Below, piece after piece: positions 14,628 to 25,141 of a DNA stretch of 45,858 nt. This DNA is from Fen-999 sp044220545 (GTDB lineage: Bacteria; Pseudomonadota; Gammaproteobacteria; Burkholderiales; Rhodocyclaceae): NCBI GenBank assembly GCA_044220545.1, contig JBGAQX010000027.1, positions 1-45,858 on the forward strand, in the 5' to 3' direction. The notes below the pieces were generated by a model that saw nothing but the letters and a program-made list of their open reading frames with translations, did no database searches and was not told the origin of the DNA. Each line of letters opens with the position of its first letter. Within the stretch, counting starts at the first letter, position 1. The translations under genes were made by a program, and so were the position numbers.

Positions 14628-16915
14628 GCCAGGGGCCGCGCCTGCTGTTGCGCCACTTCCACCGACAACAACGCCGTCATGTTGACGATGCGCCGGACGG
14701 TGGCCGTGGGCGTCAGGATGTGCACCGGCCGGGCGGCGCCGAGCAGCAACGGCCCGACCGTCAGGCCATCGCCCGCCGCGGTCTTGAGCAGATTGAAGGC
14801 GATATTGGCGGCATCCACGCCGGGCATGACCAGCAGGTTGGCGGCACCTTTCAGCCGCGATGGCGGAAAGACCTGCCGGCGAATGTCTTCAGACAACGCC
14901 GCATCGCCGTGCATCTCGCCCTCGACTTCCAGTTGTGGCGCACGAGCCGTGATGAGCTCAAGTGCCCGGCGCATCTTGATCGCGGTCGGCGTGTCCTCCG
15001 AACCGAAACTGGAATGGGAGAGCAGCGCCACCTTGGGCGTCAGGCCGAAGCGGCGAACTTCTTCGGCGGCCAGCACCGTCATCTCGGCGACCTGTTCGGC
15101 GGTTGGCTCGTAGTTGACGTAGGTATCGCCGATGAACAGGGTCCGGCTGGGCAGGATGATCATGTTCATGGCGTGGAAGCTATCCACGCCCGGCCGACGA
15201 CCGATGACTTCGGCGATGAACTTCAGATGCAGCGCATGACGGCCAAAGGTGCCGCACAGCATGGCATCGGCATGACCATGGCGAATCAGCATGGCGCCGA
15301 TCAGGGTGGTGCGGCGCCGCATTTCGCGCTTGGCCAACTCCACGCCCATGCCCTTGCGGCAAGTGAGCTGGTAGTAATCCTGCCAGAGATCCTTGTAGCG
15401 GGAGTCGGAATCGGGATTGACCAGCTCGAAATGTTCGCCGGCCCGGATGCGCAGGCCATCGCGAGCGATTCGGCCTTCGACGACGTTCGGCCGGCCGATG
15501 ACGACCGGTCTGGCCAAGCCCTCGTCGACCACGGTCTGCACCGCGCGCAGCATCCGGTCGTCCTCGCCCTCGCAGAACACAATGCGCGCCGGACTCTTCT
15601 TGGCGGCGGCGAACACCGGACGCATCAGCAGACCGGTGTGGTAGACGAACTCGGTCAGTTGCTGGCGATAGGCGGCCATGTCGGCGATGGGCCGCGTGGC
15701 CACGCCGGAATCCATGGCGGCCTGGGCCACGGCCGGCGCCACCTTCATGATCAGGCGCGGATCGAAGGGCTTGGGGATCAGGTATTCGGGGCCGAAGGCC
15801 AGTTCTTCCTTGCCGTAGGCCGCCGTGACGACCTCGGACTGCTCGGCGTGGGCAAGATCGGCGATGGCCCGCACGGCTGCAATCTTCATGGGCTCGTTGA
15901 TGGTGCTGGCACCGACGTCGAGCGCGCCGCGGAACATGTAAGGGAAACACAGGACGTTGTTGACCTGGTTCGGGTAGTCGGAACGACCGGTGCCGACGAT
16001 GACGTCGGAACGCACGGCATGGGCATCCTCCGGACGGATCTCCGGGTCCGGGTTGGCCATGGCCAGGATCAGCGGGTTTGGCGCCATGGCGGCGACCATG
16101 TCCGGTTTCAGGACGCCCTTGGCCGACAAGCCGAGGAAGATGTCGGCGCCGGGCATGATGTCGGCCAGAGTGCGCGCCGCGGTTTCCTGGGCGTAGCGGG
16201 CCTTGGAGGGATCGAGATTCTCGCGGCCCGCATGGATGACCCCCTTGCTGTCGACCACATAGACATTGCGCCGATCGATGCCCAGACTTACGACCAGGTC
16301 GAGGCAGGCAATGGCGGCGGCACCGGCGCCGGAGCAGACCAGCTTGACCTGACCGATATCCTTGCCCACCACGCGCATGCCATTCAACACGGCGGCGGCG
16401 GTGATGATGGCGGTACCGTGCTGGTCGTCGTGGAACACCGGAATGGAGAGACGCTCGCGCAGCTTGGCTTCGACATGGAAGCACTCGGGCGCCTTGATGT
16501 CCTCCAGGTTGATGCCACCGAAGGTGGGCTCCAGAGCGGCGATGATGTCGACCAGCTTGTCCGGATTCTTCTCGTTGATTTCGATGTCGAAGACGTCAAT
16601 GCCGGCGAACTTCTTGAACAGCACACCCTTGCCTTCCATCACCGGCTTGCCGGCCAGCGGGCCGATGTCACCGAGACCGAGCACCGCCGTGCCGTTGGTA
16701 ATGACCGCCACCAGGTTGCCCCGCGACGTGTATTCGTAAGCCTTGGCGGGATCGGCGACGATCTCGTCACAGGCGGCCGCCACTCCGGGCGAGTAAGCCA
16801 GCGCCAGATCGCCTTGATTGGTCAGCGCCTTGGTCGGCGTGACAGCGATCTTCCCTGGCCTTGGCAAGCGGTGATACTCCAGGGCCGCCGCTCGAATTCT
16901 TTCATCCATTGACAT
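14624..16915 (-). CDS. maeB: NADP-dependent malic enzyme with phosphotransacetylase-like domain
   Basis: The product is 763 residues. The malic enzyme domain (about 1-430) includes AYSPGVAAACDEI, GDIGPLAGKPVMEGK, the malate-binding HDDQHGTAIITAAA and the nucleotide fold SGAGAAAIACLDL. The rest is a phosphotransacetylase-like domain (FCEGEDDRMLRAVQ...LHLKFIAEVIG), the regulatory module of MaeB that senses acetyl-CoA. It converts malate to pyruvate, CO2 and NADPH. The start at 16915 has AAAGGA upstream. It is divergent from pckG; together the two genes control withdrawal of C4 acids. Confidence 0.93.
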   Translation of the reverse strand: MSMDERIRAAALEYHRLPRPGKIAVTPTKALTNQGDLALAYSPGVAAACDEIVADPAKAYEYTSRGNLVAVITNGTAVLGLGDIGPLAGKPVMEGKGVLFKKFAGIDVFDIEINEKNPDKLVDIIAALEPTFGGINLEDIKAPECFHVEAKLRERLSIPVFHDDQHGTAIITAAAVLNGMRVVGKDIGQVKLVCSGAGAAAIACLDLVVSLGIDRRNVYVVDSKGVIHAGRENLDPSKARYAQETAARTLADIMPGADIFLGLSAKGVLKPDMVAAMAPNPLILAMANPDPEIRPEDAHAVRSDVIVGTGRSDYPNQVNNVLCFPYMFRGALDVGASTINEPMKIAAVRAIADLAHAEQSEVVTAAYGKEELAFGPEYLIPKPFDPRLIMKVAPAVAQAAMDSGVATRPIADMAAYRQQLTEFVYHTGLLMRPVFAAAKKSPARIVFCEGEDDRMLRAVQTVVDEGLARPVVIGRPNVVEGRIARDGLRIRAGEHFELVNPDSDSRYKDLWQDYYQLTCRKGMGVELAKREMRRRTTLIGAMLIRHGHADAMLCGTFGRHALHLKFIAEVIGRRPGVDSFHAMNMIILPSRTLFIGDTYVNYEPTAEQVAEMTVLAAEEVRRFGLTPKVALLSHSSFGSEDTPTAIKMRRALELITARAPQLEVEGEMHGDAALSEDIRRQVFPPSRLKGAANLLVMPGVDAANIAFNLLKTAAGDGLTVGPLLLGAARPVHILTPTATVRRIVNMTALLSVEVAQQQARPLA

Positions 16916-16941
16916 GTGTCCTTTGCTCGGGTGCGAGGATG

Positions 16942-16954
16942 ATTGTGGCACAAT
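16942..16954. promoter_or_regulatory. ATTGTGGCACAAT palindrome in the maeB/pckG divergent region
   Basis: This is a perfect 6-bp inverted repeat around a single G, in the 92 nt between the two start codons. A regulator bound here could control both C3/C4 enzymes. The left nine bases also occur at 11548-11556 in the lut/IclR intergenic region. No matching regulator is recognised. Confidence 0.45.
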
Positions 16955-17007
16955 TCCCCGTGCTGTCCGCAGCCCATTCCGCCCCCTGTTTTTACTGGAG
17001 AAACCCC

Positions 17008-18840
<1,833 letters not shown>

Positions 18841-18858
18841 GTCTTCTCGACCTGAACC

Positions 18859-18884
18859 AGGGCCACCTTCGGGTGGCCCTTTTT
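18859..18884 (+). terminator. Intrinsic terminator of pckG
   Basis: AGGGCCACC and GGTGGCCCT pair over 9 bp around TTCG, followed by TTTT. It sits between pckG and the aminotransferase gene, which starts 14 nt later. Confidence 0.85.
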
Positions 18885-18898
18885 ACTGGAATCCTCCC

Positions 18899-20077
18899 AT
18901 GTCAATTGCCCGGCGCATGACCGATATCGCTCCTTTTCATGTCATGGAGCTGATGGCAAGGGCGAAGGCACTGGAAGCCCGCGGCCGTGACATTGTCCAT
19001 ATGGAAGTGGGCGAACCAGACTTCCCGACTCCGCAACCAGTCATAGAGGCCGCCCAACGTTTCATCGCCAGCGGCCAGGTGGGCTACACCCATGCGCTTG
19101 GTCTGCCGCAACTGCGCGAGGCGATTGCACGCTTCTACCAGGAGCGCTACGGCGTCACCGTGGCGCCGGAAAGAATCGTCGTTACCGCCGGCGCCTCCGG
19201 CGCGCTGCTGCTGGCGCTGGGTGTCCTCATCGACCGCGACGACGAGGTCTTGCTGGCCGACCCCGGTTACCCGTGCAACCGCCATTTCGTGCGCGCTCTC
19301 GAAGGTCGCGCCGTGCCGATTCCGGTCGACGCGGGCACAGCCTATCAGCCCACCGCCGAGCAGGTAGCCGCCCATTGGTCGCCCCGCACCCGGGCTGTGC
19401 TGGTGGCAACGCCGGCGAACCCCACTGGCACGCTCATAGCCCTGCCGCAACTGGCGGCCCTGCGCGACGTCATCCGCGCCCGTGGTGGCAGCTTGCTGGT
19501 GGACGAGATCTACCATGGCCTCACCTACGGCTGCGACGCCGAAACAGCACTGGCACTGGGCGACGACATCTTCGTCATTAACAGCTTCTCGAAGTACTTC
19601 GGCATGACCGGCTGGCGTCTGGGCTGGCTGGTGGCCCCGCCGCGGTACGTTCGCGAGATCGAGAAGCTGGCCCAGAATCTCTTCATCTCGCCGTCCGCGC
19701 CTGCGCAATACGCGGCACTGGCGGCTTTTCGGCCGGAAACGCTGGAAATCATGGAAGCCCGGCGGGTGGAGTTCGGGCATCGCCGCGACACGCTGCTGCC
19801 CGGCCTGCGGGCGCTTGGCTTCGAGATCAAGACGGAACCACGAGGCGCGTTCTACGTCTATGCGGATTCGTCGCGACTGGCGGACGACAGCTTCGGTCTG
19901 GCGGAGCGGCTGGTCGACGAAGCCGGAGTCGCCGCCACACCCGGCCTCGATTTCGGCAGCTTCGGCCCGCAACAGCACATGCGCTTCGCCTATACGGTAG
20001 CGCGCGAACGGATCGAAGAGGGTCTAATGCGCATGGCGCGTTTCTTCCGCGCTCGGCAACAAGGCGGGCCCCGGTAG
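18899..20077 (+). CDS. PLP-dependent aminotransferase, class I/II
   Basis: The product is 392 residues of fold type I. Substrate and cofactor features are GEPDFPTPQPV, GYTHALGLPQLREAIARFY, TPANPTGTL and the PLP lysine Lys232 in NSFSKYFGMTGWRLGW. It belongs to the aspartate/tyrosine/aromatic aminotransferase superfamily; exact amino acid specificity cannot be read from the sequence. The ATG lies just behind the pckG terminator, so it probably has its own promoter or lives on read-through. Confidence 0.88.
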   Translation: MSIARRMTDIAPFHVMELMARAKALEARGRDIVHMEVGEPDFPTPQPVIEAAQRFIASGQVGYTHALGLPQLREAIARFYQERYGVTVAPERIVVTAGASGALLLALGVLIDRDDEVLLADPGYPCNRHFVRALEGRAVPIPVDAGTAYQPTAEQVAAHWSPRTRAVLVATPANPTGTLIALPQLAALRDVIRARGGSLLVDEIYHGLTYGCDAETALALGDDIFVINSFSKYFGMTGWRLGWLVAPPRYVREIEKLAQNLFISPSAPAQYAALAAFRPETLEIMEARRVEFGHRRDTLLPGLRALGFEIKTEPRGAFYVYADSSRLADDSFGLAERLVDEAGVAATPGLDFGSFGPQQHMRFAYTVARERIEEGLMRMARFFRARQQGGPR

Positions 20078-20083
20078 CCCAGG

Positions 20084-20117
20084 AAATAAAAACGGCGGCT
20101 ACATGACGCAGCCGCCG
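20084..20117 (-). terminator. Terminator of the histone H1-like gene
   Basis: Inverted repeat arms at 20093-20100 and 20110-20117 (CGGCGGCT/AGCCGCCG) surround a 9-nt loop. On the minus strand the stem is followed by TTTTTATTT, a good T tract. It also separates the converging aminotransferase gene. Confidence 0.75.
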
Positions 20118-20217
20118 AGCCTTACTGGAACATTCCCACTGATTCCCGTTGGCCGGAAATCGGGCGACAGCAACTCGAAAGACGCCGCCGCCCTTTGGGG
20201 AATACCCCGCTCGTCGA

Positions 20218-20904
20218 TCAGGACGGACGAGAACCCGTCGGGAACGGCCAAGCGGCCGCCGGATTCAGCGAGGACTTCAGGCCAGGCGCCGCGGCGGTGG
20301 AGGGAGCTGCCGGTGCAGGAGCCGCTGGGGCGGCAGGCTTGGCAGCAGCCTTCTTCGCTACGGGCTTCTTGGCGGCCGGCTTGGCGGCCGGCTTGGCAAC
20401 AGCAGCCTTCTTTGCGACAGGCTTGGCGGCAGCCTTCTTTGCCACGGGCTTGGCGGCAGCCTTCTTTGCCACGGGCTTGGCGGCAGCCTTCTTCGCCGGC
20501 GCAGCCTTCTTCGCGGCAGGCTTGGCGGCAGCCTTCTTCGCCACGGGCTTGGCGGCAGCCTTCTTCGCCGGCGCAGCCTTCTTCGCGGCAGGCTTGGCGG
20601 CAGCCTTCTTCGGCGCGGCAGCCTTCTTCGCCACTGGCTTGGCGGCAGCCTTCTTCGCTGGCGCAGCCTTCTTCGCGGCGGGCTTGGCGGCAGCGGCCTT
20701 CTTCGCCGGCGCAGCCTTCTTCGCGGCAGGCTTGGCGGCAGCGGCCTTCTTCGCCGGCGCGGCCTTCTTCGCGGCAGGCTTGGCGGCAGCGGCCTTCTTC
20801 GCCGGCGCAGCCTTCTTCGCCGGCGCGGCGGGCTTGGCGGCTACGGTCTTCTTGGCGGCAGGTTTCTTCGCCGCGGGCTTCTTGGCTTTCTTCTCTTCAG
20901 CCAT
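20218..20904 (-). CDS. Histone H1-like, Lys/Ala/Pro-rich DNA-binding protein (AlgP/BpH1 type)
   Basis: The 228-residue protein consists almost wholly of AKPAAKKAAPAKK-type repeats after a MAEEKKAKKPAAKK start. It closes with a non-repetitive tail, LNPAAAWPFPTGSRPS, which I recall as conserved in betaproteobacterial members. Such proteins are nucleoid-associated or regulatory, resembling the C-terminal tail of eukaryotic H1. The basic repeats have no cysteine or aromatic residues before the tail. AAGGAGG gives a very strong ribosome binding site. Repeat number is likely to vary among strains. Confidence 0.88.
   Translation of the reverse strand: MAEEKKAKKPAAKKPAAKKTVAAKPAAPAKKAAPAKKAAAAKPAAKKAAPAKKAAAAKPAAKKAAPAKKAAAAKPAAKKAAPAKKAAAKPVAKKAAAPKKAAAKPAAKKAAPAKKAAAKPVAKKAAAKPAAKKAAPAKKAAAKPVAKKAAAKPVAKKAAAKPVAKKAAVAKPAAKPAAKKPVAKKAAAKPAAPAAPAPAAPSTAAAPGLKSSLNPAAAWPFPTGSRPS
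20640..20830 (-). repeat. 48-bp tandem repeats within the H1-like gene
   Basis: The segment beginning at 20683 recurs at 20731 and 20779, a 48-bp period encoding 16 residues. Outside this block the repeats are shorter and mixed. Near-identity at DNA level points to recent duplication. Confidence 0.75.
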
Positions 20905-21202
20905 GTTGAACCTCCTTCAGAAAGTAACAGGAAAGAAACACACCACTCATGAACAACAAAATCCGTCTTGAGCTAGCACGGATTATTCAACGCTCTCAAG
21001 CGATTGAAAGCGACGAATTCCTCACGTTTTTCCATCTATCACTGCGCTTTGGCGCGGTGTCCGGTCGCGGCGCCATGGCGCCTCGCATCGACCACCGCCC
21101 CGTATTGACCGCGTCACGACGCGGTTCGGCGACCAACCAACCTGCAATCAACGCAACCTTGCGACCTACTAGATGTAGTGTGTTCTTGACTGAATGCGAC
21201 TA
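20905..21202. other. Long leader / intergenic region upstream of the H1-like gene
   Basis: There is no gene in the 390 nt between the H1-like start and the ampD stop. The last part holds the promoter at 21203-21231. The remaining 298 nt form the presumed 5' leader of the H1-like mRNA. I saw no known riboswitch or sRNA in it. Confidence 0.4.
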
Positions 21203-21231
21203 ATTCTAGTGGGGGGTATTTTTCGTTGCAA
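21203..21231 (-). promoter_or_regulatory. Sigma70-type promoter for the H1-like gene
   Basis: Reading the minus strand: TTGCAA, 17-nt spacer, TAGAAT. It points toward the H1-like gene and implies a 5' leader of nearly 300 nt. Confidence 0.5.
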
Positions 21232-21294
21232 GAATATTTCGATGCCAACGGCACGCACCGTCGCTGGTGTGGCATCGATGCAACCGACGATTGT

Positions 21295-21858
21295 TCAGCG
21301 GCGCAAGAGCTGCCGCAATCTGACCCAATCGAAGCAGGGCCCCGGATCGGTCTTGCGTCCCGGCGCGATGTCGGCGTGGCCGACAATGTCCTCGATGACG
21401 TAGCGGTGCCGCAGGACGCGGATGAGTCGGGCCAGCCGAACATATTGAATGTCGGCGAAGGGCTGATCGTCGCAGCCTTCCAGCTCGACGCCCAGCGAGA
21501 AATCGTTGCAGCGCTCCCTGCCGCGCCAGTGCGATACGCCGGCATGCCAGGCACGCCGATCGGTCGTAACGAACTGCATCACCCGGCCGTCGCGACGGAT
21601 GAAGAAATGCGCCGAGACCCGCAGTGCGTGAATGCCTTCGTAGTAAGGATGGCCCGTCGGATCGAGGCGATTGGTGAACAGGCGCTCCACCCCATCGCCG
21701 CCGAACTCGCCCGGAGGCAGGCTGATCGCGTGCACCACCAACAGGCACACCGGCTCGTCGGTGGGACGGTCGTCCTGATTGGGCGAAGCGATGAAGGTGG
21801 CGCCGGGTAGCCGGCCATCGGCGGCCAATCGTGGTCCCAGCGACCCGCGTGACGTCAT
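21295..21858 (-). CDS. ampD: 1,6-anhydro-N-acetylmuramyl-L-alanine amidase
   Basis: This is a 187-residue cytoplasmic zinc amidase that recycles muropeptides by removing the peptide from anhydro-MurNAc. Zinc ligands fit His43 (VVHAISLPP), His161 (VGHADIAPGRKTDPG) and Asp171; CNDFSLGVELEG is a family signature. The length matches E. coli AmpD (183). The start at 21858 is chosen to give the normal N-terminus; the frame is open upstream, but that part overlaps pilR. It lies 7 nt after the pilR stop. Confidence 0.93.
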   Translation of the reverse strand: MTSRGSLGPRLAADGRLPGATFIASPNQDDRPTDEPVCLLVVHAISLPPGEFGGDGVERLFTNRLDPTGHPYYEGIHALRVSAHFFIRRDGRVMQFVTTDRRAWHAGVSHWRGRERCNDFSLGVELEGCDDQPFADIQYVRLARLIRVLRHRYVIEDIVGHADIAPGRKTDPGPCFDWVRLRQLLRR

Positions 21859-21865
21859 GCGAGCT

Positions 21866-23239
21866 TCAGTCCTTGAGTCCCAGACGCTCCATGCGATAGC
21901 GCAACGAGCGGAAGGTAACGCCAAGCAGGCGGGCCGCCGCCGTTCGATTGAAGCGGGTCTTGTCGAGCGCGGCGAGGATGGCCTGCTTTTCCGCATGATC
22001 CAGGCGCTCCTGCAAGGGAAGCTCCTCGCCGGTCATATCGGGCTCGCACTCGCGCGACGGTGGCGCCAGATTCAGGTCGGCGGCATCGATGACATCGCCA
22101 CTCAGGAGGGCCAGGGTGCGTTCAAGCACGTTCTCCAGTTCGCGCACGTTGCCCGGGAACGGATACTCCCGCAGGGCATCGATCGCCGCGGCCGTCAGGC
22201 TCGGCGCGGGCAGCCCCGCCGGCCTGGCAACCCGCGCCAGTCGGTCGAGGAGATGGCCCGCCAGCAAGGGAATGTCCTCGCGGCATTCGCGCAGCGGCGG
22301 CATGCGAATTTCTATGACGTTCAATCGATAGAAGAGGTCCTGCCGGAACCGGCCCTGATCGACCATGCCTTTCAGGTCCTGATGGGTGGCGCTGATGATG
22401 CGTACGTCGAGCGGCTCCTCGACGGTGGCACCCACTTTCCGTACCCGCTTCTCCTGGATCGCCCGCAACAGCTTGACCTGCATGGCCAGCGGCAGGTCAC
22501 CCACCTCGTCGAGAAATAGCGTGCCATTGTGGGCGGCCTGAAAGAATCCCTCGCGGTCACCTTCGGCGCCGGTGAAGGCTCCCTTGCGGTAGCCGAAGAA
22601 CTCACTTTCCATGAGATTCTCCGGTATCGCGCCGCAGTTCACCGGCACGAAGGGCGCCGCCGCCCGGGGGCCGAGCTGATGGATCAGACGCGCCGCCAGT
22701 TCCTTGCCGCTCCCCGATTCACCGGCGATGTAGACGGGGGCCTGACTACGCGCGACCCGTTCGATCAAGCCGCGTACCTGAACCATGGCGGCAGAATCGC
22801 CAAGCAGCCGCGGCCCACCGGCCTCGCGCACCGCCTCCTTGACCGGCAGGTCGATCGCCGACTTGACCAAAGCACGCAGTTGATCGAGCGACACCGGCTT
22901 CGACAGGTAGTCGAAGGCGCCCGCCTTGAGCGCCAGCACCGCGTTTTCCATGCTGCCATGCGCGGTGATGACCGCGACGGGCAATTCCGGATGGTGCTCG
23001 CCGATCAGGCGCACCAGCGACAGGCCCTCGCCATCGGGCAAGCGCATGTCGGTCAGGCAGAGATGATAGGACTGGCCGGCAAGCAGTTTTTCGGCCTCGC
23101 CCACGGTGGCGGCGCAATCCGCCACCAGACCCATGCGCGCCAGGGTCAGATCGAGCAGTTCGCGGATGTCGGCTTCGTCGTCGACAACCAGGACACGCCG
23201 GGTTTCCCTCACTCCTCGGCGATCAGGCTTGGCAGACAT
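21866..23239 (-). CDS. pilR: Sigma54-dependent response regulator, PilR-like
   Basis: The 457-residue regulator begins with a receiver domain (phospho-acceptor Asp64 in LTDMRLPDG). An AAA+ domain follows, with Walker A GESGSGKE, the sigma54-contact loop GAFTGA and Walker B LFLDEVGD. A Fis-type helix-turn-helix ends it (NRTAAARLLGVTFRSLRYRM). GVTFRSLRYR is typical of PilR, which activates pilA and other type IV pilus genes. The start at 23239 has AAAGGAGGAG. The gene overlaps the 3' end of pilS by 31 nt. Confidence 0.9.
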   Translation of the reverse strand: MSAKPDRRGVRETRRVLVVDDEADIRELLDLTLARMGLVADCAATVGEAEKLLAGQSYHLCLTDMRLPDGEGLSLVRLIGEHHPELPVAVITAHGSMENAVLALKAGAFDYLSKPVSLDQLRALVKSAIDLPVKEAVREAGGPRLLGDSAAMVQVRGLIERVARSQAPVYIAGESGSGKELAARLIHQLGPRAAAPFVPVNCGAIPENLMESEFFGYRKGAFTGAEGDREGFFQAAHNGTLFLDEVGDLPLAMQVKLLRAIQEKRVRKVGATVEEPLDVRIISATHQDLKGMVDQGRFRQDLFYRLNVIEIRMPPLRECREDIPLLAGHLLDRLARVARPAGLPAPSLTAAAIDALREYPFPGNVRELENVLERTLALLSGDVIDAADLNLAPPSRECEPDMTGEELPLQERLDHAEKQAILAALDKTRFNRTAAARLLGVTFRSLRYRMERLGLKD

Positions 23240-24837
23240 ACTCCTCCTTTGGCGACGATGCGAAAATGGGCGCCCGCCGAGTCGTCGAGCAGCTCCAACT
23301 GAGCGCCGTTGGCATCGCATAGCTCCCGCGCGATGTAGAGTCCCAGGCCGGTGCCGCTGCCGCGTGTGGTAAAGAATGGCTCGAACACCTTGCCCCGGTC
23401 GGCCTCGGCAATACCTGGACCGTCATCAATGATATGCAATTCGAGCCGGGCCGGCGACACCGAATCCACGGAAATGGTAATCGCCCCGTCGGCTGTGGTC
23501 GCATAGCGCAAAGCGTTGGTCACGAGGTTTTCCAGAACACGATGGAGGTGCGCCCGATCAAAGCAGACCGTGGTCTGCTCGCCGGCGACGATGCGGATAC
23601 GCGCCGGCGCGCCGGGATCATGCAGGGCGTACTCCTCGACGAACTGCCGAAGAAATGCCGCCAGATCGATGGCTTCCTGCTGCGCGCGGTCGCGCCGCCC
23701 CAGCTCCAGCACTTCGCCCACCAGACGGTTCAGGCGTCGGCTGTTGTCGCCGATGATGCGCACCAGACGGACGCGCGTGTCCGCCCGCTGCTCGTCGGCG
23801 AGGAGTTCGGCGGCATGGCTGATCGAGGCCAGCGGATTGCGTATCTCGTGGGCGATATTCGCGGTCAAGCGGCCCAGGGCGGCCAGTTTGATCTGCTGCG
23901 CCTGGGCCTGCGCACGACCAAAGTCCTGGAGGTAGATCAGCGTGTCGCCACCGCCGGTCGGTGGTAACAGCCTGACCAGCAGCGCCCTGCCGATATGGGG
24001 CAGACGCAGGACCTCCGCCGCGTCCGTGGCGGGCTGGCGGCGACCCAAGTGCTCCGCCAGCGCCGGACAATAGGTGGCGAGATCGGTACCGGCGGGCTGA
24101 TCGACCATCAGCAAGGCCGCGGCCTGCGGATTGTGCAGCCGCACCTGCCCGGCGGCATCGACGACAAGTACGCCATCGTCCATGTCCTCGATGACCTGCT
24201 GGTTGATGCGCACCTGGTCGGCCAGTTCGACGCCGCGCTGGCGCGCCAGATTTTCGTTGGCGACCACGCGCCGGGCCGCCAGGCGGGCGATCAGCGCGGT
24301 GGCGAAGAAGCCGATGCTGGTAAGACCGGTACGAAAGAAGTCTTCGCCCTCGGCGCTGAACCAGGCCAGGCGCACGGTCTGCTCGGCAAGTACCGCGACC
24401 GTCGCCAGGGCCGCATAGAAGAGGGTCAGCCGTCCCTGGCCAACCAGGCCGGCGGCCGCGACGACCACCACCAGCATGAAGGCAATGCCACTCTTGGCGC
24501 CCCCGCTCGCGTACATCAACAAGGTCAGGGCAACGACATCGCAGGCGACCTGTATCGATAGTTGCAAATTGAACACCCGGCCAGGGCGCCCGAGCAATGC
24601 CAGGAAAACAATCGACAAGACCAGGTAGAAGGAATCGGTCCAGAGGAAGAGGTTGGGATCCTGCGAGGCAAGATTGGCTTTGCCACCGGCGGACAGGAAG
24701 GCCACCAGAAACACCGCCGCCACCACGACACGATAGACGGCGAAGTAGCGCAACGAGCGCCAATAGCTGTCGGCCATGCCCCCTTCCGGCATGATCGCCC
24801 GGGGCAGCGGCGGCTCAGCGGTGCGTACTGCCGACAT
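23209..24837 (-). CDS. pilS: Sensor histidine kinase, PilS-like
   Basis: The product is 542 residues. About six hydrophobic segments lie between residues 30 and 190 (for example YRVVVAAVFLVAFLSAG and FMLVVVVAAAGLVG). A PAS domain (IEDMDDGVLVVDAAGQ, about 215-310) and a HisKA domain with phospho-His330 in IAHEIRNPL follow. The HATPase domain shows LVTNALRYA, DDGPGI and GTGLGLYIA. It pairs with PilR to control type IV pili. The start overlaps the 3' end of the PP0621-like gene by 23 nt. Confidence 0.9.
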   Translation of the reverse strand: MSAVRTAEPPLPRAIMPEGGMADSYWRSLRYFAVYRVVVAAVFLVAFLSAGGKANLASQDPNLFLWTDSFYLVLSIVFLALLGRPGRVFNLQLSIQVACDVVALTLLMYASGGAKSGIAFMLVVVVAAAGLVGQGRLTLFYAALATVAVLAEQTVRLAWFSAEGEDFFRTGLTSIGFFATALIARLAARRVVANENLARQRGVELADQVRINQQVIEDMDDGVLVVDAAGQVRLHNPQAAALLMVDQPAGTDLATYCPALAEHLGRRQPATDAAEVLRLPHIGRALLVRLLPPTGGGDTLIYLQDFGRAQAQAQQIKLAALGRLTANIAHEIRNPLASISHAAELLADEQRADTRVRLVRIIGDNSRRLNRLVGEVLELGRRDRAQQEAIDLAAFLRQFVEEYALHDPGAPARIRIVAGEQTTVCFDRAHLHRVLENLVTNALRYATTADGAITISVDSVSPARLELHIIDDGPGIAEADRGKVFEPFFTTRGSGTGLGLYIARELCDANGAQLELLDDSAGAHFRIVAKGGVCLPSLIAEE

Positions 24838-25066
24838 CGAGACGCCGGTGCTCCTCGCCGCAATAGTGGCGCCCCTCGATCTTGAGGCTCTCGCTGGTCG
24901 GGATGTGCAGGCCGCAATAGGCGCAACTGACCATCGCCTCGGGCGATGTGACCGACGGAGACGGAGGTGGTGACTCCGTGCGGCGAGCAGTGTGGGCGGA
25001 GCGCCGTTTCGCGAGTAACAGGTACACGGCGATGCCGATGAGGAGGAAGAAGAGGATCTTTGTCAC
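24815..25066 (-). CDS. PP0621-family small membrane protein with a zinc motif
   Basis: The 83-residue protein has one N-terminal membrane helix (KILFFLLIGIAVYLLLAK) and a polar linker rich in Ser/Pro. A C-terminal CxxC (CAYCGLHIP) with a later HYCGEEHRR could bind one zinc. Proteins of this kind (PP0621 family) are commonly found just upstream of pilSR in betaproteobacteria. Function is unknown; a role near the pilus regulators is suggested only by position. Confidence 0.8.
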   Translation of the reverse strand: MTKILFFLLIGIAVYLLLAKRRSAHTARRTESPPPSPSVTSPEAMVSCAYCGLHIPTSESLKIEGRHYCGEEHRRLDVGSTHR

Positions 25067-25141
25067 GTCGAAAACCGGTATTTTCTAGCAGGCTCGATCA
25101 TAACGCGTTCCCCGGCGAGGAATCGCCAGGGCTTGCTGTCG

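Noticed and set aside
14504..16912. 802-codon open frame antisense to maeB
   Set aside because: High GC leaves the antisense frame open. maeB shows all catalytic motifs, and the antisense product resembles nothing.
20103..20971. Three long plus-strand frames across the H1-like gene
   Set aside because: Low-complexity mirror frames of the repeated minus-strand gene. The minus frame has AAGGAGG, a known family composition and a terminator.
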